The notes: generated from the letters alone by a model not told the origin. A DNA stretch of 29,384 nt from Methanobacterium sp. (GCA_021372715.1 JAJFTX010000111.1:1-29384); one strand, 5' to 3'. Shown: positions 8,601 through 16,520, numbered from the stretch's first letter. Numbers and translations: made by a program.

Positions 8601-9150
8601 CAATTCCAACAATAACGCCATCAACAATAATAACATACACGAAAACATGGACACCGGAATATATATAGATGGATCCATTGAAAACCAAATATCAGGCAAC
8701 ACAGCCATATCCAACAATGGAGTCATAGGAATACTCCTGAGAAACGCCAACTTAAACAACATCAACTATAACACCATAAACGGCAACAACTTCGCAGGTA
8801 TCGCCCTGGACAATGCCGACAGTAACTTCATAAATGGATTAAACACCATCAGCGGTAGTCAGATGGGAATATACGTGGTAAACACTTCCAACGGTAACAC
8901 CATATACAACAACAACATCCAATACAACACCTGGGCAGGAATGGTCCTAGATACAGCAACAAACAACATTATCTACTATAATAACTTCACCAACAACCCA
9001 TTACAGGCATTAGCGCAAAATGGAACAGGCAACACATTCTATCAGGGAACAGTAGGTAACTACTGGAGTGACTGGCCCAGCACTGAACCCAGACCAATAT
9101 ACGGCAATGAAGGACTATACGACGAACACCCCAACATAACGCCATTCTAA
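5686..9150 (+). CDS. Secreted right-handed beta-helix repeat protein (NosD/CASH type, adhesin-like)
   Basis: A 1154-residue exported protein. Residues 1 to about 30 form a signal peptide: Lys7/Arg9, hydrophobic core IMLLFVFLFAIIISG, and a TATAA cleavage region. The mature part is Asn-rich with NxITxNxI-type rungs of a right-handed parallel beta-helix as in NosD/CASH proteins. Two modules are visible: module 1 from about residue 69, opening with TIQDAIN...GDTIEVDPGTYTENI and closing with GGNYWSDYTG at 340-348; module 2 from about 381, opening with GQIIQNIID...GDTILIH and closing with GNYWSDW at 1124-1130. Residues about 747-1110 carry a 94-residue superrepeat. No membrane anchor or sorting motif is seen at the C-terminus. 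Such proteins in Methanobacteriales are thought to act at the cell surface (adhesion or carbohydrate binding); no enzyme residues were identified. The start is uncertain because no ribosome site is evident; a later ATG (codon 12) would remove the signal peptide's basic residues. Confidence 0.88.
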   Translation: MGVYTIKYRFIMLLFVFLFAIIISGTATAASFNDDSPADEIDAQDVDQNLITNTNIPDPRVVRDGSVVYTSTTIQDAINHAQDGDTIEVDPGTYTENIIVNHQLTIIATGSAASTIVQAADSSLPVFTINTAGSGSTIQGFTILNDLSGMDFFAGILLDESDNNTITGNTLIDNWYNIKGQNSDNNHIINNDISNPNWGGAAWGISLENCNQNEISDNNVHQCIYGITISGDENTISGNIINNNRRCGIDIFDGTDNTIEDNTINYNGLDKYNPGPGIGLYNSTGTTIRNNAFKGNLYGVVLEDSSNNTVYRNQFIANIDQISIIGTSTNNTFNLDAPTGGNYWSDYTGQDRGDGFGNVPYTFTGGQDNLPLIGTGTIYNVYPGQIIQNIIDIASNGDTILIHGNSGSPATYTENIIVNKPLIIKPAYDGTITIRGVNADQPVFLIDSLGSGSTIQGFTINDADDSFGIYIESAINCLISNNILNGNECGIFIVDGASNIITNNTAENSRSGIRIDQNSHDNQIIENIAINNRLDGIHVDGSSYNNLIQNNTIYNNNNGITVEGFSYENQITNNSVYSNTNAGIKITASSYNIVENNNIHDNTEYGVLIDAEINEETGEIIPSTNNDLNGNNIYNNNIGIKIINSDSNLLGQQGPNILTNNTSYGILLDNSLGTSMEPNTIIGSNVGLAIYNQSNYTFVDAFTINTTGYGIHIQNSNENLIVSSILSNNSIMGLFIQNSNTNTIEGNNIQSNGWLGICLDNSDSNTIDFDNEISGNGEGIFIVNSSNGNTITGNNIHHNFDAGINILNGSTGNIISDNLTIIGNGVIGILIRDSDANTISGNGIGINGWAGIALDNADGNIINGNNISGNLEGLNIIHSAGNTINGNTIIGNSNIGISIINGSTGNTISSNNNISNNGILGVYLRDAQTNTVSGNNIQSNSWVGICFDNATGNIINNDNNISGNLEGLYIVNNSNNNAINNNNIHENMDTGIYIDGSIENQISGNTAISNNGVIGILLRNANLNNINYNTINGNNFAGIALDNADSNFINGLNTISGSQMGIYVVNTSNGNTIYNNNIQYNTWAGMVLDTATNNIIYYNNFTNNPLQALAQNGTGNTFYQGTVGNYWSDWPSTEPRPIYGNEGLYDEHPNITPF
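7921..9015 (+). repeat. About 3.5 tandem copies of a 94-codon superrepeat inside the beta-helix gene
   Basis: The protein repeats a block of four rungs. Landmarks are the W/F-x-GI-x-x-DN rung at residues 754, 849, 942 and 1036 (spacings 95, 93 and 94), each followed by NxISGNxEG-like, IVNxSNxNTI-like, NxxGIxIxNGS-like and NGVIGILLRDA-like rungs. The final copy is partial, ending with a rung like its first one (TWAGMVLD, about residue 1087). At DNA level copies are diverged, so this is an old duplication rather than a recent slippage array. Confidence 0.8.
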
Positions 9151-9170
9151 AGGGATAAAAAACCCTTTTT
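9150..9170 (+). terminator. Hairpin plus T-run terminator after the beta-helix gene
   Basis: AAGGG (9150-9154) pairs with CCCTT (9163-9167) around an A-rich loop and is followed by T runs to about 9189. It starts in the stop codon and lies between convergent genes, so it probably ends transcription of the beta-helix gene and perhaps, through the A/T-rich run, of the facing lipoprotein gene. Confidence 0.6.
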
Positions 9171-9202
9171 ACTACTTTTTTATTTTTTTGTCCGTTTTTA
9201 TT

Positions 9203-9748
9203 CTATTTAATTATCACTGAATCTGCTATATTCTGAAATACTCGGTATTTTTCATCCCCTGAGGTGCGGCGGGTGGTAAGCATCACATAGTATACTGTTT
9301 TATTATCTTTTGTGAAGATATAGGTTCTTTCAAATATGGTCTGACCTGATGATGCTCCAGTACCGTTATAGGTGTATATTATACAGGGGTATCCATTTTT
9401 AAGAGTTGTATGGTTGATTTCTGGGGGTGTGTTTGCTTCTTTTATTATGAAATTATTATAGAGACGGTCCGCTGACTCGTTCAGGTTGCCATTGGTCAGG
9501 TTACCCGTGGCTATTCCCATGTAGTACGTGTAGTTTTCGATGGTGCCCCATTCCAAGTAGACGCCAATGATTTTAAACCCTGATTTATTGGCTAATGTGT
9601 TATCATTGGTTGGTATGGGGTTTTCACTCCAGTTTCCTGAGTATTGGAGTATTATTCCCTCCTTATCAAAGGTTTGATAGTTGCTGGTGCATCCGAAAAT
9701 CATTATAAACACCATTGCTAATAACAGAATAAATACCCAGTTATTCAT
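9203..9748 (-). CDS. Small secreted lipoprotein, PsbP-like fold suspected
   Basis: A 181-residue protein with an N-terminal hydrophobic signal and a lipobox-like FGC at Cys20, so likely lipid-anchored outside the membrane. The mature part resembles PsbP-related/DUF1795-type stand-alone domains seen in methanogen lipoproteins: a short strand with aromatic residue (IILQYSGNW) near the start, a central TTLKNGYPCIIYTYNGTG segment, and a closing FTKDNKTVYYVMLTT...FQNIADSVIIK. Several NxT/NxS sites could be glycosylated. GGGAG precedes the ATG at 9748. It lies 20 bases downstream of the ABM-like gene on the same strand, so the two may be co-transcribed. Function is unknown; the fold call is by resemblance. 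Confidence 0.7.
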   Translation of the reverse strand: MNNWVFILLLAMVFIMIFGCTSNYQTFDKEGIILQYSGNWSENPIPTNDNTLANKSGFKIIGVYLEWGTIENYTYYMGIATGNLTNGNLNESADRLYNNFIIKEANTPPEINHTTLKNGYPCIIYTYNGTGASSGQTIFERTYIFTKDNKTVYYVMLTTRRTSGDEKYRVFQNIADSVIIK

Positions 9749-9768
9749 CTGATCGTCTCCCTACTTAT

Positions 9769-10056
9769 TTATATAGAATCTATAACTCCATATACGCCTG
9801 AAACTGGTTTAGAACCTACTTTATTAAATAAAGAATAGATAATAGGTATTTCCATCTTTTTTATCCTATCTAATGATTCATGGCTTTCCCAAATAGTTTC
9901 GATGATATATAAATCTTTAATATCGGTGTCTTGTAATAAATAAGATTTTATTTCTCCATCAGACCTGTTTTTATTTTTTAATAATCCGAATTCATTTTTA
10001 AAATCCTTTATTTTCGAATCAGACACTTTTCCTTTAACAAATGTAATTATCTCCAT
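9769..10056 (-). CDS. ABM-fold (antibiotic biosynthesis monooxygenase-like) small protein
   Basis: A protein of 95 residues from the ATG at 10056 (MEIITFVKGKV). The pattern of a first strand, a helix of charged residues, DLYIIETIWESHESLDRI and a closing GSKPVSGVYGV segment matches the dimeric ferredoxin-like ABM family, whose members include monooxygenases and many proteins of unknown role. This start is preferred over the longer reading from 10113, because the extra 19 residues (LKIFFNLNYINIIVVDR) are translated AT-rich leader and GGTTGAT lies just before ATG 10056. A TATA-like TTTATATTTA lies about 60 bases upstream. It faces away from the PAS gene. Substrate unknown. Confidence 0.6.
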   Translation of the reverse strand: MEIITFVKGKVSDSKIKDFKNEFGLLKNKNRSDGEIKSYLLQDTDIKDLYIIETIWESHESLDRIKKMEIPIIYSLFNKVGSKPVSGVYGVIDSI

Positions 10057-10181
10057 TCTATCAACCACTATTATATTTATGTAGTTCAAATTAAAAAAAA
10101 TTTTCAGATCCACTTAAAAGATAAATATAAATAAAAATCGAAGCATATATACTATTTAATAACCAATAAAGGGGTTTTAAT

Positions 10182-10985
10182 TTGGAAGAAGAAAGTAAGG
10201 ATAATTTCATCAGTTTACTTGAGGATTTGATTGAAAGAATTCGACAAGATGATGATTATGTTTCATTTATGGTGGGAAACATGGCCGCCATCGTCCAATA
10301 CTCTGAAGATGCCATTATTGGAACTGATAATGACGGAACTATTCTAAGCTGGAATAAAGGCGCGGAAAAAATGTACGGCTATGACACAGAAGAGATTATG
10401 GGAAAGAATATTTCCATTTTAGTGCCCAGGGATAGGACTAATGAAATAAAGTGCATTCAGGGAAAAATAAGTGAGGATAAATTGATCAACAATTTCGAAA
10501 CCATTAGACAGAAGAAGAACGGTGATCTATTAGATGTTTCCATAACCGTATCCCCTATTAAAACCTCTGAAGATAAGATCTATGGTATTTCCACCATTGA
10601 AAGAGACATCACTCAACAGAAAATGGCAGAAAAAGCTCTTAAAAAGAGTGAAGAGAAATATCACCGTCTTTTCAATGATGATTTAACTGGAGATTTTATT
10701 GCAAAACTTGATGGGAAAATTATTCAGTGTAATCCATCATTTGCTGAGATATATGGCTTTGAAAGTATTAAAGATGCTGAAGAGTCTAACATATCCAATT
10801 TTAACCCAAAGGATTGGGCTGAAATCATATCACGACTAAGAACAGAGAAAAAAATAAAAGGACATCAAACCACCCATCAAAGACCAGATGGTAGAGAAAT
10901 TAAGATAATCGCCAATTTAATAGCTATTAGTGATGAATCAGGCCATTTTAAAGAAATCAAAGGTTATATATTTGAAAATGATTGA
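10182..10985 (+). CDS. Double PAS domain protein without output domain
   Basis: A 267-residue cytoplasmic sensor-type protein. PAS 1 (about 28-145) has EDAIIGTDNDGTILSWNKGA and the C-terminal VTVSPIKTSEDKIYGISTIERDITQQK boundary of the PAS/PAC fold; a short coiled linker (about 146-158) leads to PAS 2 (about 158-265), with IIQCNPSFAEIYGF. No histidine kinase, GGDEF, HTH or membrane segment follows; the gene simply stops. Methanogens encode many PAS-only proteins, which may dimerise with kinases encoded elsewhere. The start is a TTG with AAGGGG about ten bases upstream; no nearby ATG gives a full domain. No response regulator or kinase gene lies nearby. Confidence 0.85.
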   Translation: MEEESKDNFISLLEDLIERIRQDDDYVSFMVGNMAAIVQYSEDAIIGTDNDGTILSWNKGAEKMYGYDTEEIMGKNISILVPRDRTNEIKCIQGKISEDKLINNFETIRQKKNGDLLDVSITVSPIKTSEDKIYGISTIERDITQQKMAEKALKKSEEKYHRLFNDDLTGDFIAKLDGKIIQCNPSFAEIYGFESIKDAEESNISNFNPKDWAEIISRLRTEKKIKGHQTTHQRPDGREIKIIANLIAISDESGHFKEIKGYIFEND

Positions 10986-11051
10986 TGGATTATTTTTTTC
11001 GTTCAATTTATTATACCCTAAAATTTCAAAATAAATCTAAGTACAATTAAT

Positions 11052-12245
11052 ATGAAATTTAGAAAAGATCTCTTAATTAGTTCCGGACTCTACATCAATG
11101 AGGAGAATGCTGAACGACATGCTAACTGGACAGAATTACTGTTTGATCTGATCTTCGTAGCTGCAGTATCTCAGATTGCTTTAAACCTTAGTTACAGTTA
11201 CGATTTCCAATCCTTCATAATGTTGATGCCTATTTTTTTCGTGATTTGGTGGGGTTGGGTTGGTCATACCTTCTATTTAAGTCGTTTTGGAACAGATGAC
11301 CTTTATAATCGATTTTTAACCATGCTTCAGATGATCGTAGTAGCCTTCCTTACTATATATGCGAAAAACGCTTTAGACACAACTGGATTTGGTTTTGCTA
11401 TTTCTTATGCAGTTTTGCGGTTTATTTTAGTAGTGGAGTACTTAGTTGTTGGTAGAAATGTCCCTGGAGCTAAATCCCTTAGCAATCATTATAGTATAGG
11501 TTTTTCTATTGCCGCTTTAATCTGGTTAATATCAGCATTCACACCCACCCCCTGGCGTTTTGTATTATGGGGTGTGGCTATAATTATAGATATTTTAACT
11601 CCACTTACAGCGAGAAACTTACAACTAAAACTCCCTCCCCATCCAACCCATTTACCAGAGAGATTCGGACTATTCACCATCATATTAATCGGTGAAGCCA
11701 TAGTAAGCATTGTTTTCGCAATCAGCAACGCCGGACCCAATCCATACACAGAAATTGTTGGCCTATTCGGTTTAATCATCGCATTCACCATATGGTGGGG
11801 TTATTTTGAAGAAGCTAAGGGTGCTGAGGGCCGAGTACAGGAATCTGAGGAAGATGTTAAAAATTATCAGTTATGGTTATATTCACATTTCCCTTTACTT
11901 CTGGGCATAGTAGGAGTTGCTGCAGGTATAAAAAACTTGATCTTATTGAAATCTCCCCTTCCACTCCCCTATGATGAAGTATGGCTACTATGCATATCAT
12001 TAGGAATTGCATTATTATCCTTAAGTGGTATTTTCTTATCAGCATTTGACTGGAAAACCTGTTTAAGTAAAGTTTTACTTAAATTTAGAGCTCCTTATTA
12101 CCTAATAATTCTTTTAGTAATCTCTACTGGATTTTTAGGCACATTATTTGCTGGTTGGGTGATCTTAGCCCTATTAACACTACTCTGTATTTTCAAAATC
12201 ATATTTTCCCTAAGAGAAATTCCGGATCAGGTATGTAAGATCTAG
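11052..12245 (+). CDS. LtrA (low temperature requirement A) family membrane protein
   Basis: A 397-residue polytopic membrane protein with about ten hydrophobic segments. The family signature is clear near the N-terminus: ERHANWTELLFDLIFVAAVSQ followed by FFVIWWGWVGHTFYLSRF, and later ERFGLFTIILIGEAIV and FTIWWGYFEEA. LtrA was named from a Listeria mutant unable to grow in the cold; its biochemical activity is not established. The ATG at 11052 has no clear ribosome site; TTTATTATA at about 11009-11017 would give a very short leader. It stands alone between the PAS gene and ornithine cyclodeaminase. Confidence 0.9.
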   Translation: MKFRKDLLISSGLYINEENAERHANWTELLFDLIFVAAVSQIALNLSYSYDFQSFIMLMPIFFVIWWGWVGHTFYLSRFGTDDLYNRFLTMLQMIVVAFLTIYAKNALDTTGFGFAISYAVLRFILVVEYLVVGRNVPGAKSLSNHYSIGFSIAALIWLISAFTPTPWRFVLWGVAIIIDILTPLTARNLQLKLPPHPTHLPERFGLFTIILIGEAIVSIVFAISNAGPNPYTEIVGLFGLIIAFTIWWGYFEEAKGAEGRVQESEEDVKNYQLWLYSHFPLLLGIVGVAAGIKNLILLKSPLPLPYDEVWLLCISLGIALLSLSGIFLSAFDWKTCLSKVLLKFRAPYYLIILLVISTGFLGTLFAGWVILALLTLLCIFKIIFSLREIPDQVCKI

Positions 12246-12356
12246 AAATTTAAGAATTGGTTTAAATAGAATAGAATATAAAATAACTGTAAATCATAAT
12301 AATTAGGTCTATTAATTTCAATAAACGATTATATAGAAGAATTTAAGGTGGAAATA

Positions 12357-13583
12357 ATGTATTCAAGAGAAATTGAACTAACTGGCCACATAATAGATTC
12401 CCTGATAATTCCTAAAGCCCTGGATCTTATAATGGATATGGGTGGAGACTTCAATATACAAGAATTCCAGGTTGGAAAACGTAAAAAGGATATTAGCTAT
12501 GCTAAAATAGAAGTCAAAGGAAAAAGTGAAGAACACTTGGGAGAAATACTGGATGAGCTTACAGAGATAGGAGCTCTGGTGGTGGAGATACATGAAGTAG
12601 AACTAGAACCATCACCTAAAGATAAAACCTTCCCCAATGAATTCTATTCTACAACTAACCACCCCACCTACATCAGGTATAAAGATAAGTGGATCAACGT
12701 TGATGAGATTGAAATGGACTGTGCCATCGTATTGGACACAGAAAATAACCTAGCTTTCTGTAAACCTATGGTTCATATTAAGAAAGGAGAAATGGTAGTT
12801 GTAGGCAGGGAAGGTATAAAAGTAATACCTCCAGAAAGACCCCGTGGAAAATTAGGTGTTTTTGAGTTCATGTCCAGTGATGCATCCACAGAAAAACCCT
12901 TCAAATCCATCATGAGTAAAACTGCACAGGAAATCAGGAGAATAAAGGATAAAGGAGGTAAAATCGCCCTGGTAGGTGGTCCGGCCATTGTGCATACTGG
13001 TTCAGCTCCAATTCTGGCCCAGATGATCAGAGACGGATTAATCGATGTTCTCTTCGCAGGGAATGCCCTGGCCACTCATGATATAGAGAACGCCCTCTAT
13101 GGTACCTCATTAGGTGTGAATGTAAAAACCGGTGAAACAGTAACCCGTGGTCACAGACACCATATATATGCCATTAACCAGATCAACCAGGCGGGATCCA
13201 TAAAGGAAGCAGTTGATAATGGTGTTCTTAAGGAGGGTATCATGTATGAATGTGTTAAGAACAAAGTTCCCTTTGTACTGGCTGGTTCAATCCGGGATGA
13301 CGGCCCACTTCCGGATGTTATAACTGATATATTAGAAGCCCAGGATGAGATGAGGAAGTACGTGCAGGAAGTGGATATGGTGATCATGATCGCCACTATG
13401 CTCCATTCCATAGCCGTTGGAAACATACTACCCTCAGAAGTAAAAAGTATCTGTGTGGATATAAGCCCATCCACCGTTACCAAACTAAGTGATCGTGGCA
13501 GTGCCCAAGTAATAGGTATTGTAACCGATGTAGGGGCTTTTTTACCCTTGCTATATCAGGAACTGGATTCATTAAAAGATTAA
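12357..13583 (+). CDS. Archaeal-type ornithine cyclodeaminase (TIGR00300, LOR/SDH-like)
   Basis: A 408-residue enzyme of the TIGR00300 family, related to the LOR/SDH region and to the C-terminal domain of cyanobacterial ArgZ/AgrE; the Methanococcus maripaludis member is described as an NAD-dependent ornithine cyclodeaminase that makes proline and ammonia. The N-terminal part (1-75) begins YSREIELTGHIIDSLIIPKALDLI; a small middle domain holds the VLDTENNLAFCKPM segment; the C-terminal Rossmann part holds VGGPAIVHTGSAPILAQMI, FAGNALATHDIE, and RGHRHHIYAIN. The ATG at 12357 is chosen because AAGGTGG just upstream is its ribosome site; a GTG at 12348 lies within that site. It is followed 16 bases later by the FAD oxidoreductase gene. 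Confidence 0.85.
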   Translation: MYSREIELTGHIIDSLIIPKALDLIMDMGGDFNIQEFQVGKRKKDISYAKIEVKGKSEEHLGEILDELTEIGALVVEIHEVELEPSPKDKTFPNEFYSTTNHPTYIRYKDKWINVDEIEMDCAIVLDTENNLAFCKPMVHIKKGEMVVVGREGIKVIPPERPRGKLGVFEFMSSDASTEKPFKSIMSKTAQEIRRIKDKGGKIALVGGPAIVHTGSAPILAQMIRDGLIDVLFAGNALATHDIENALYGTSLGVNVKTGETVTRGHRHHIYAINQINQAGSIKEAVDNGVLKEGIMYECVKNKVPFVLAGSIRDDGPLPDVITDILEAQDEMRKYVQEVDMVIMIATMLHSIAVGNILPSEVKSICVDISPSTVTKLSDRGSAQVIGIVTDVGAFLPLLYQELDSLKD

Positions 13584-13599
13584 ATTATATCTTATAATT

Positions 13600-14667
13600 A
13601 TGGATAGTGTTAAAATTGCTGGAACCGGTCCTGCTGGTTTATCTGCAGCTATAAACTTGGCTAGACAGGGCTATCAGGTTCAAGTGTTTGAAAAAAATAT
13701 TGATGTAGGCGGTCGGTTCCATGGGGAATTCCAGGGACTGGAGAACTGGTCAGATGAAGAAGATGCCCTAATCCAACTAAAGAAGATGAATATATGCCTT
13801 AATTTCGACTATCATCCCTTCAAAAATCTCAGCATCTCCAATGGCGAGAAAATATGGAATTTTAAATGTAATAACCCCGCATTTTATCTGGTAAAAAGAG
13901 GATCGGTACCAGGAAGTCTGGATAACCAATTGAAAGTTCAGGCAGAAGATAATGGAGTTATATTCCATTTTAATAAATATTTACCAGATGATGAAGCAGA
14001 TATCATTGCCACCGGCCCCGTTAAGCAGGGAAAATTCGCCATAGCCCAGGGGATAACATTCCAGACCGAAATGGAGGATAATGTGATTTGTCTGGTTAAT
14101 GATAAAGCTGCTTTAAAGGGTTACTCATATCTATTAGTAGCGCAGGGACAGGCCACCATGGGCACCGTTCTATTTTGTGGATTTAATAAATTGAATCATT
14201 GTTTTTTAGAGACCAAAAAAACATATGAAAATATGCTGGAATTGGATATTAAGAATCCTCAAAAAATAGGAGGTATAGGTAGTTTTTCCCTCCATAATAA
14301 TTTTAAAAAGAATGGAAAGCTTTACATAGGTGAGGCTGCTGGGCTTCAGGATTTATTATGGGGTTTCGGTATTAATAAAGCCATGAAATCAGGATATCTA
14401 GCAGCTCGAAGTATTATTAAAGGTGAAGATTATGAATCCAATGCCCTTAAATATTTCAATAACAAGTTAAAGGCCAGTTTAGTGAACCGTTACCTCTGGG
14501 AGAAGTTCGCCCGTAACAATTATTCAATCATCCTCAACCGGATCTACAACGCCCCCCATCATTGCAAATACCTTAAAGAAATGCACAGCTTCAACTTATT
14601 ACAGAAGATAATCTATCCCTTTGCATTGAGGTATATGAAGAGTAGATATGAGAATTTAAGTTTATAA
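13600..14667 (+). CDS. FAD-dependent oxidoreductase, geranylgeranyl-reductase-like
   Basis: A 355-residue flavoprotein. The N-terminal dinucleotide fold is GTGPAGLSAAINLARQGYQV ending in FEK (residues 8-31), then DVGGRF; a second FAD motif GEAAGLQDLLWGFGINKAMKSG near residues 244-265 is of the kind found in geranylgeranyl reductases and related hydroxylase-fold enzymes. Archaeal relatives saturate isoprenoid chains of membrane lipids or quinones, but this protein is short and diverged, with unusual N-terminal and C-terminal parts, so substrate is open. It follows ornithine cyclodeaminase by 16 bases and precedes adenine deaminase by 35, so co-transcription is possible, though no pathway unites the three. 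No clear ribosome site precedes the ATG. Confidence 0.75.
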   Translation: MDSVKIAGTGPAGLSAAINLARQGYQVQVFEKNIDVGGRFHGEFQGLENWSDEEDALIQLKKMNICLNFDYHPFKNLSISNGEKIWNFKCNNPAFYLVKRGSVPGSLDNQLKVQAEDNGVIFHFNKYLPDDEADIIATGPVKQGKFAIAQGITFQTEMEDNVICLVNDKAALKGYSYLLVAQGQATMGTVLFCGFNKLNHCFLETKKTYENMLELDIKNPQKIGGIGSFSLHNNFKKNGKLYIGEAAGLQDLLWGFGINKAMKSGYLAARSIIKGEDYESNALKYFNNKLKASLVNRYLWEKFARNNYSIILNRIYNAPHHCKYLKEMHSFNLLQKIIYPFALRYMKSRYENLSL

Positions 14668-14702
14668 TTAAAGGGAATAAGGAATTAAAAGGTGATTAAG
14701 AC

Positions 14703-16316
14703 ATGAAGATTAAAGGGAACCTTCTAAACATTTTTACAGAAGAAATATATCCTGCAGAAATATCTGTAGAAAATGGTCTTATCAAATGTGTTAAAACAGT
14801 ACCAGATGAATTTAAAGACCTTATTTTACCGGGTTTTATCGATGCCCATATTCACATCGAAAGTTCTATGTTAACACCCAGCAGATTCGCAGAAGCAGTA
14901 ATACCCCATGGAACCACCGCGGTAGTGGCGGATCCCCATGAAATTGCCAATGTAATGGGACCTGCAGGGATAGATTATATGATGAGAGATGCAGCCACAG
15001 TTCCCTTAAAGGTTTACTTCACCGCCCCATCATGCGTCCCGGCCACTGCCTTTGAAACTTCTGGGGCTATAATTGATTCAGAAGAGATAGATAGATTGCT
15101 TGAAATGAAGGGTGTGGTGGCTCTGGGGGAGATGATGAATTTCCCTGGAGTTCTGGCTGATGATGAGGAAGTTCTGGCTAAGATAGCTGCTGCTAAAATG
15201 CATCAGAAACCGGTGGATGGTCATGCTCCGCTTTTATCTGGGGATGATCTATGTAAGTATATAAGTGCCGGTATCTCCACAGATCATGAGTGCACCCTAA
15301 AAGAGGAAGTTCTTGAGAAAAGAAAGCTGGGAATGAAGGTGATGCTAAGACAAGGGTCTTCTGCAAAGAATTTAAAGGATTTAATAGGGGCTGGTGGAGA
15401 ATTCATAGTATCCGATGATAAACATCCTGAAGATCTGCTGAAAGGCCATGTGGATATGATGCTGAAAGAAGCGATAGAATATGGTCTAGATCCAATAGAA
15501 GCGGTTAAGATGGTAACCATTAATCCTGCCACCCATTATAACCTCAATAACGGGTTTATCGGACCTGGTAGAGCAGCAGATATGGTGGTAGTGGATGATC
15601 TGGAGAAATTACAAGTTAAGAAGGTTATGATTAATGGAGAAGTAGTCGCTAGAGATAATAAAGTTTTATTTTCTGTAAAACCACTTGAACTAGGGACAAC
15701 CTTTAAATTAGAACCTAAAAGACCAGAAGATTTTGAAATTCCCTCTAAAAACGAATATGAAAAGGTAAGGGTGATTGAGGTAAATGAAGGACAGTTAATC
15801 ACAGGGAAAAGTGAAGCAGAATTAAAAGTGGTTGATAAAAATATTATACCCGATCTTACTGATGATATTTTAAAAATCAGTGTGGTGGAAAGACACGGCC
15901 ATAACCGGATATCCAATGGTTTCGTCCATGGTTTCAGTTTAAAAGAGGGTGCTATCGCATCTAGCGTGGCCCATGATAGCCATAACATCATAGTGGTTGG
16001 TACCAATACCCAGGATATGGTTGATGTAGTGAATCGGTTAGTTGAAAATGATGGTGGTCTGGTTGCTCTTTCAGATGAAGGATTCAATTCACTGAAGCTT
16101 CCTGTCGCTGGTCTGATGAGCTATGAAAGTGCTGAAGAGGTATCTGTTAACTTAAAATCATTATTAGAGAAGGTTAAGGGTATGGGATGTGCATTGGAAT
16201 CCCCCTTCATGACCCTGTCATTTATGGCTCTTCTGGTGATTCCCCAACTTAAAATTAGTGATCTGGGACTTTTTGATGGGGAGAAATTCCAGTTCGTGGA
16301 TTTAGTGAAAAAATAA
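14703..16316 (+). CDS. ade: Adenine deaminase
   Basis: Adenine deaminase hydrolyses adenine to hypoxanthine and ammonia for purine salvage. The 537-residue protein belongs to the amidohydrolase superfamily Ade family: metal motif FIDAHIHIESSML (His49, His51), then GTTAVVADPHEIANVMG, DGHAPLLSGDDL and ISTDHEC, and the family-specific C-terminal domain with SVVERHGHNRISNGFV and SVAHDSHNIIVVGTN. Length is normal for Ade. A good GGTGATT ribosome site precedes the ATG. It converges on a small membrane-protein gene, with 12 bases between stops. Confidence 0.95.
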   Translation: MKIKGNLLNIFTEEIYPAEISVENGLIKCVKTVPDEFKDLILPGFIDAHIHIESSMLTPSRFAEAVIPHGTTAVVADPHEIANVMGPAGIDYMMRDAATVPLKVYFTAPSCVPATAFETSGAIIDSEEIDRLLEMKGVVALGEMMNFPGVLADDEEVLAKIAAAKMHQKPVDGHAPLLSGDDLCKYISAGISTDHECTLKEEVLEKRKLGMKVMLRQGSSAKNLKDLIGAGGEFIVSDDKHPEDLLKGHVDMMLKEAIEYGLDPIEAVKMVTINPATHYNLNNGFIGPGRAADMVVVDDLEKLQVKKVMINGEVVARDNKVLFSVKPLELGTTFKLEPKRPEDFEIPSKNEYEKVRVIEVNEGQLITGKSEAELKVVDKNIIPDLTDDILKISVVERHGHNRISNGFVHGFSLKEGAIASSVAHDSHNIIVVGTNTQDMVDVVNRLVENDGGLVALSDEGFNSLKLPVAGLMSYESAEEVSVNLKSLLEKVKGMGCALESPFMTLSFMALLVIPQLKISDLGLFDGEKFQFVDLVKK

Positions 16317-16328
16317 TAAAAAATTAAT

Positions 16329-16499
16329 TTATGAATTACTTATATTAGCCTTTTCATTTCTTATTGACTTGATTATGTAACCTACAACTACCATTGCTAT
16401 GATGAAGCTTATTATGCTTCCTATGTTTCCAATCAGGGAGAATAAAGTTCCCATGACTACTAGTAATATTCCTATGCCTATGATCTGTAATTTATCCAT
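16329..16499 (-). CDS. Small membrane protein, 56 residues, co-transcribed with PadR regulator
   Basis: Reading the reverse strand from an ATG at 16499 gives 56 codons starting MDKLQIIGIGILLVVMGTL and ending with a charged tail (SIRNEKANISNS). It has two closely spaced hydrophobic segments (about 5-22 and 27-44), so it is probably a two-span membrane peptide. TGGAG sits before the ATG at good spacing, and the gene starts 21 bases after the padR stop, in the same direction. PadR regulators are often paired with short membrane proteins in one operon. No family was recognised. Confidence 0.65.
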   Translation of the reverse strand: MDKLQIIGIGILLVVMGTLFSLIGNIGSIISFIIAMVVVGYIIKSIRNEKANISNS

Positions 16500-16520
16500 T
16501 TTTTAAACTCCATTTTATTT

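Noticed and set aside
7921..9015. Repeats in the beta-helix gene as a CRISPR-like or tandem DNA array
   Set aside because: Copies are diverged at the DNA level, lie in one continuous reading frame, and have protein-level periodicity only.
9766..9775. TATATAAATA on the reverse strand as a promoter for the lipoprotein gene
   Set aside because: Transcription would start at or beyond the ATG and skip the good GGGAG ribosome site, so co-transcription with the ABM-like gene is more likely.
15536..16087. Reverse frame of 183 codons inside adenine deaminase
   Set aside because: Fully contained in the well-supported ade gene; no recognisable domain and no ribosome site.
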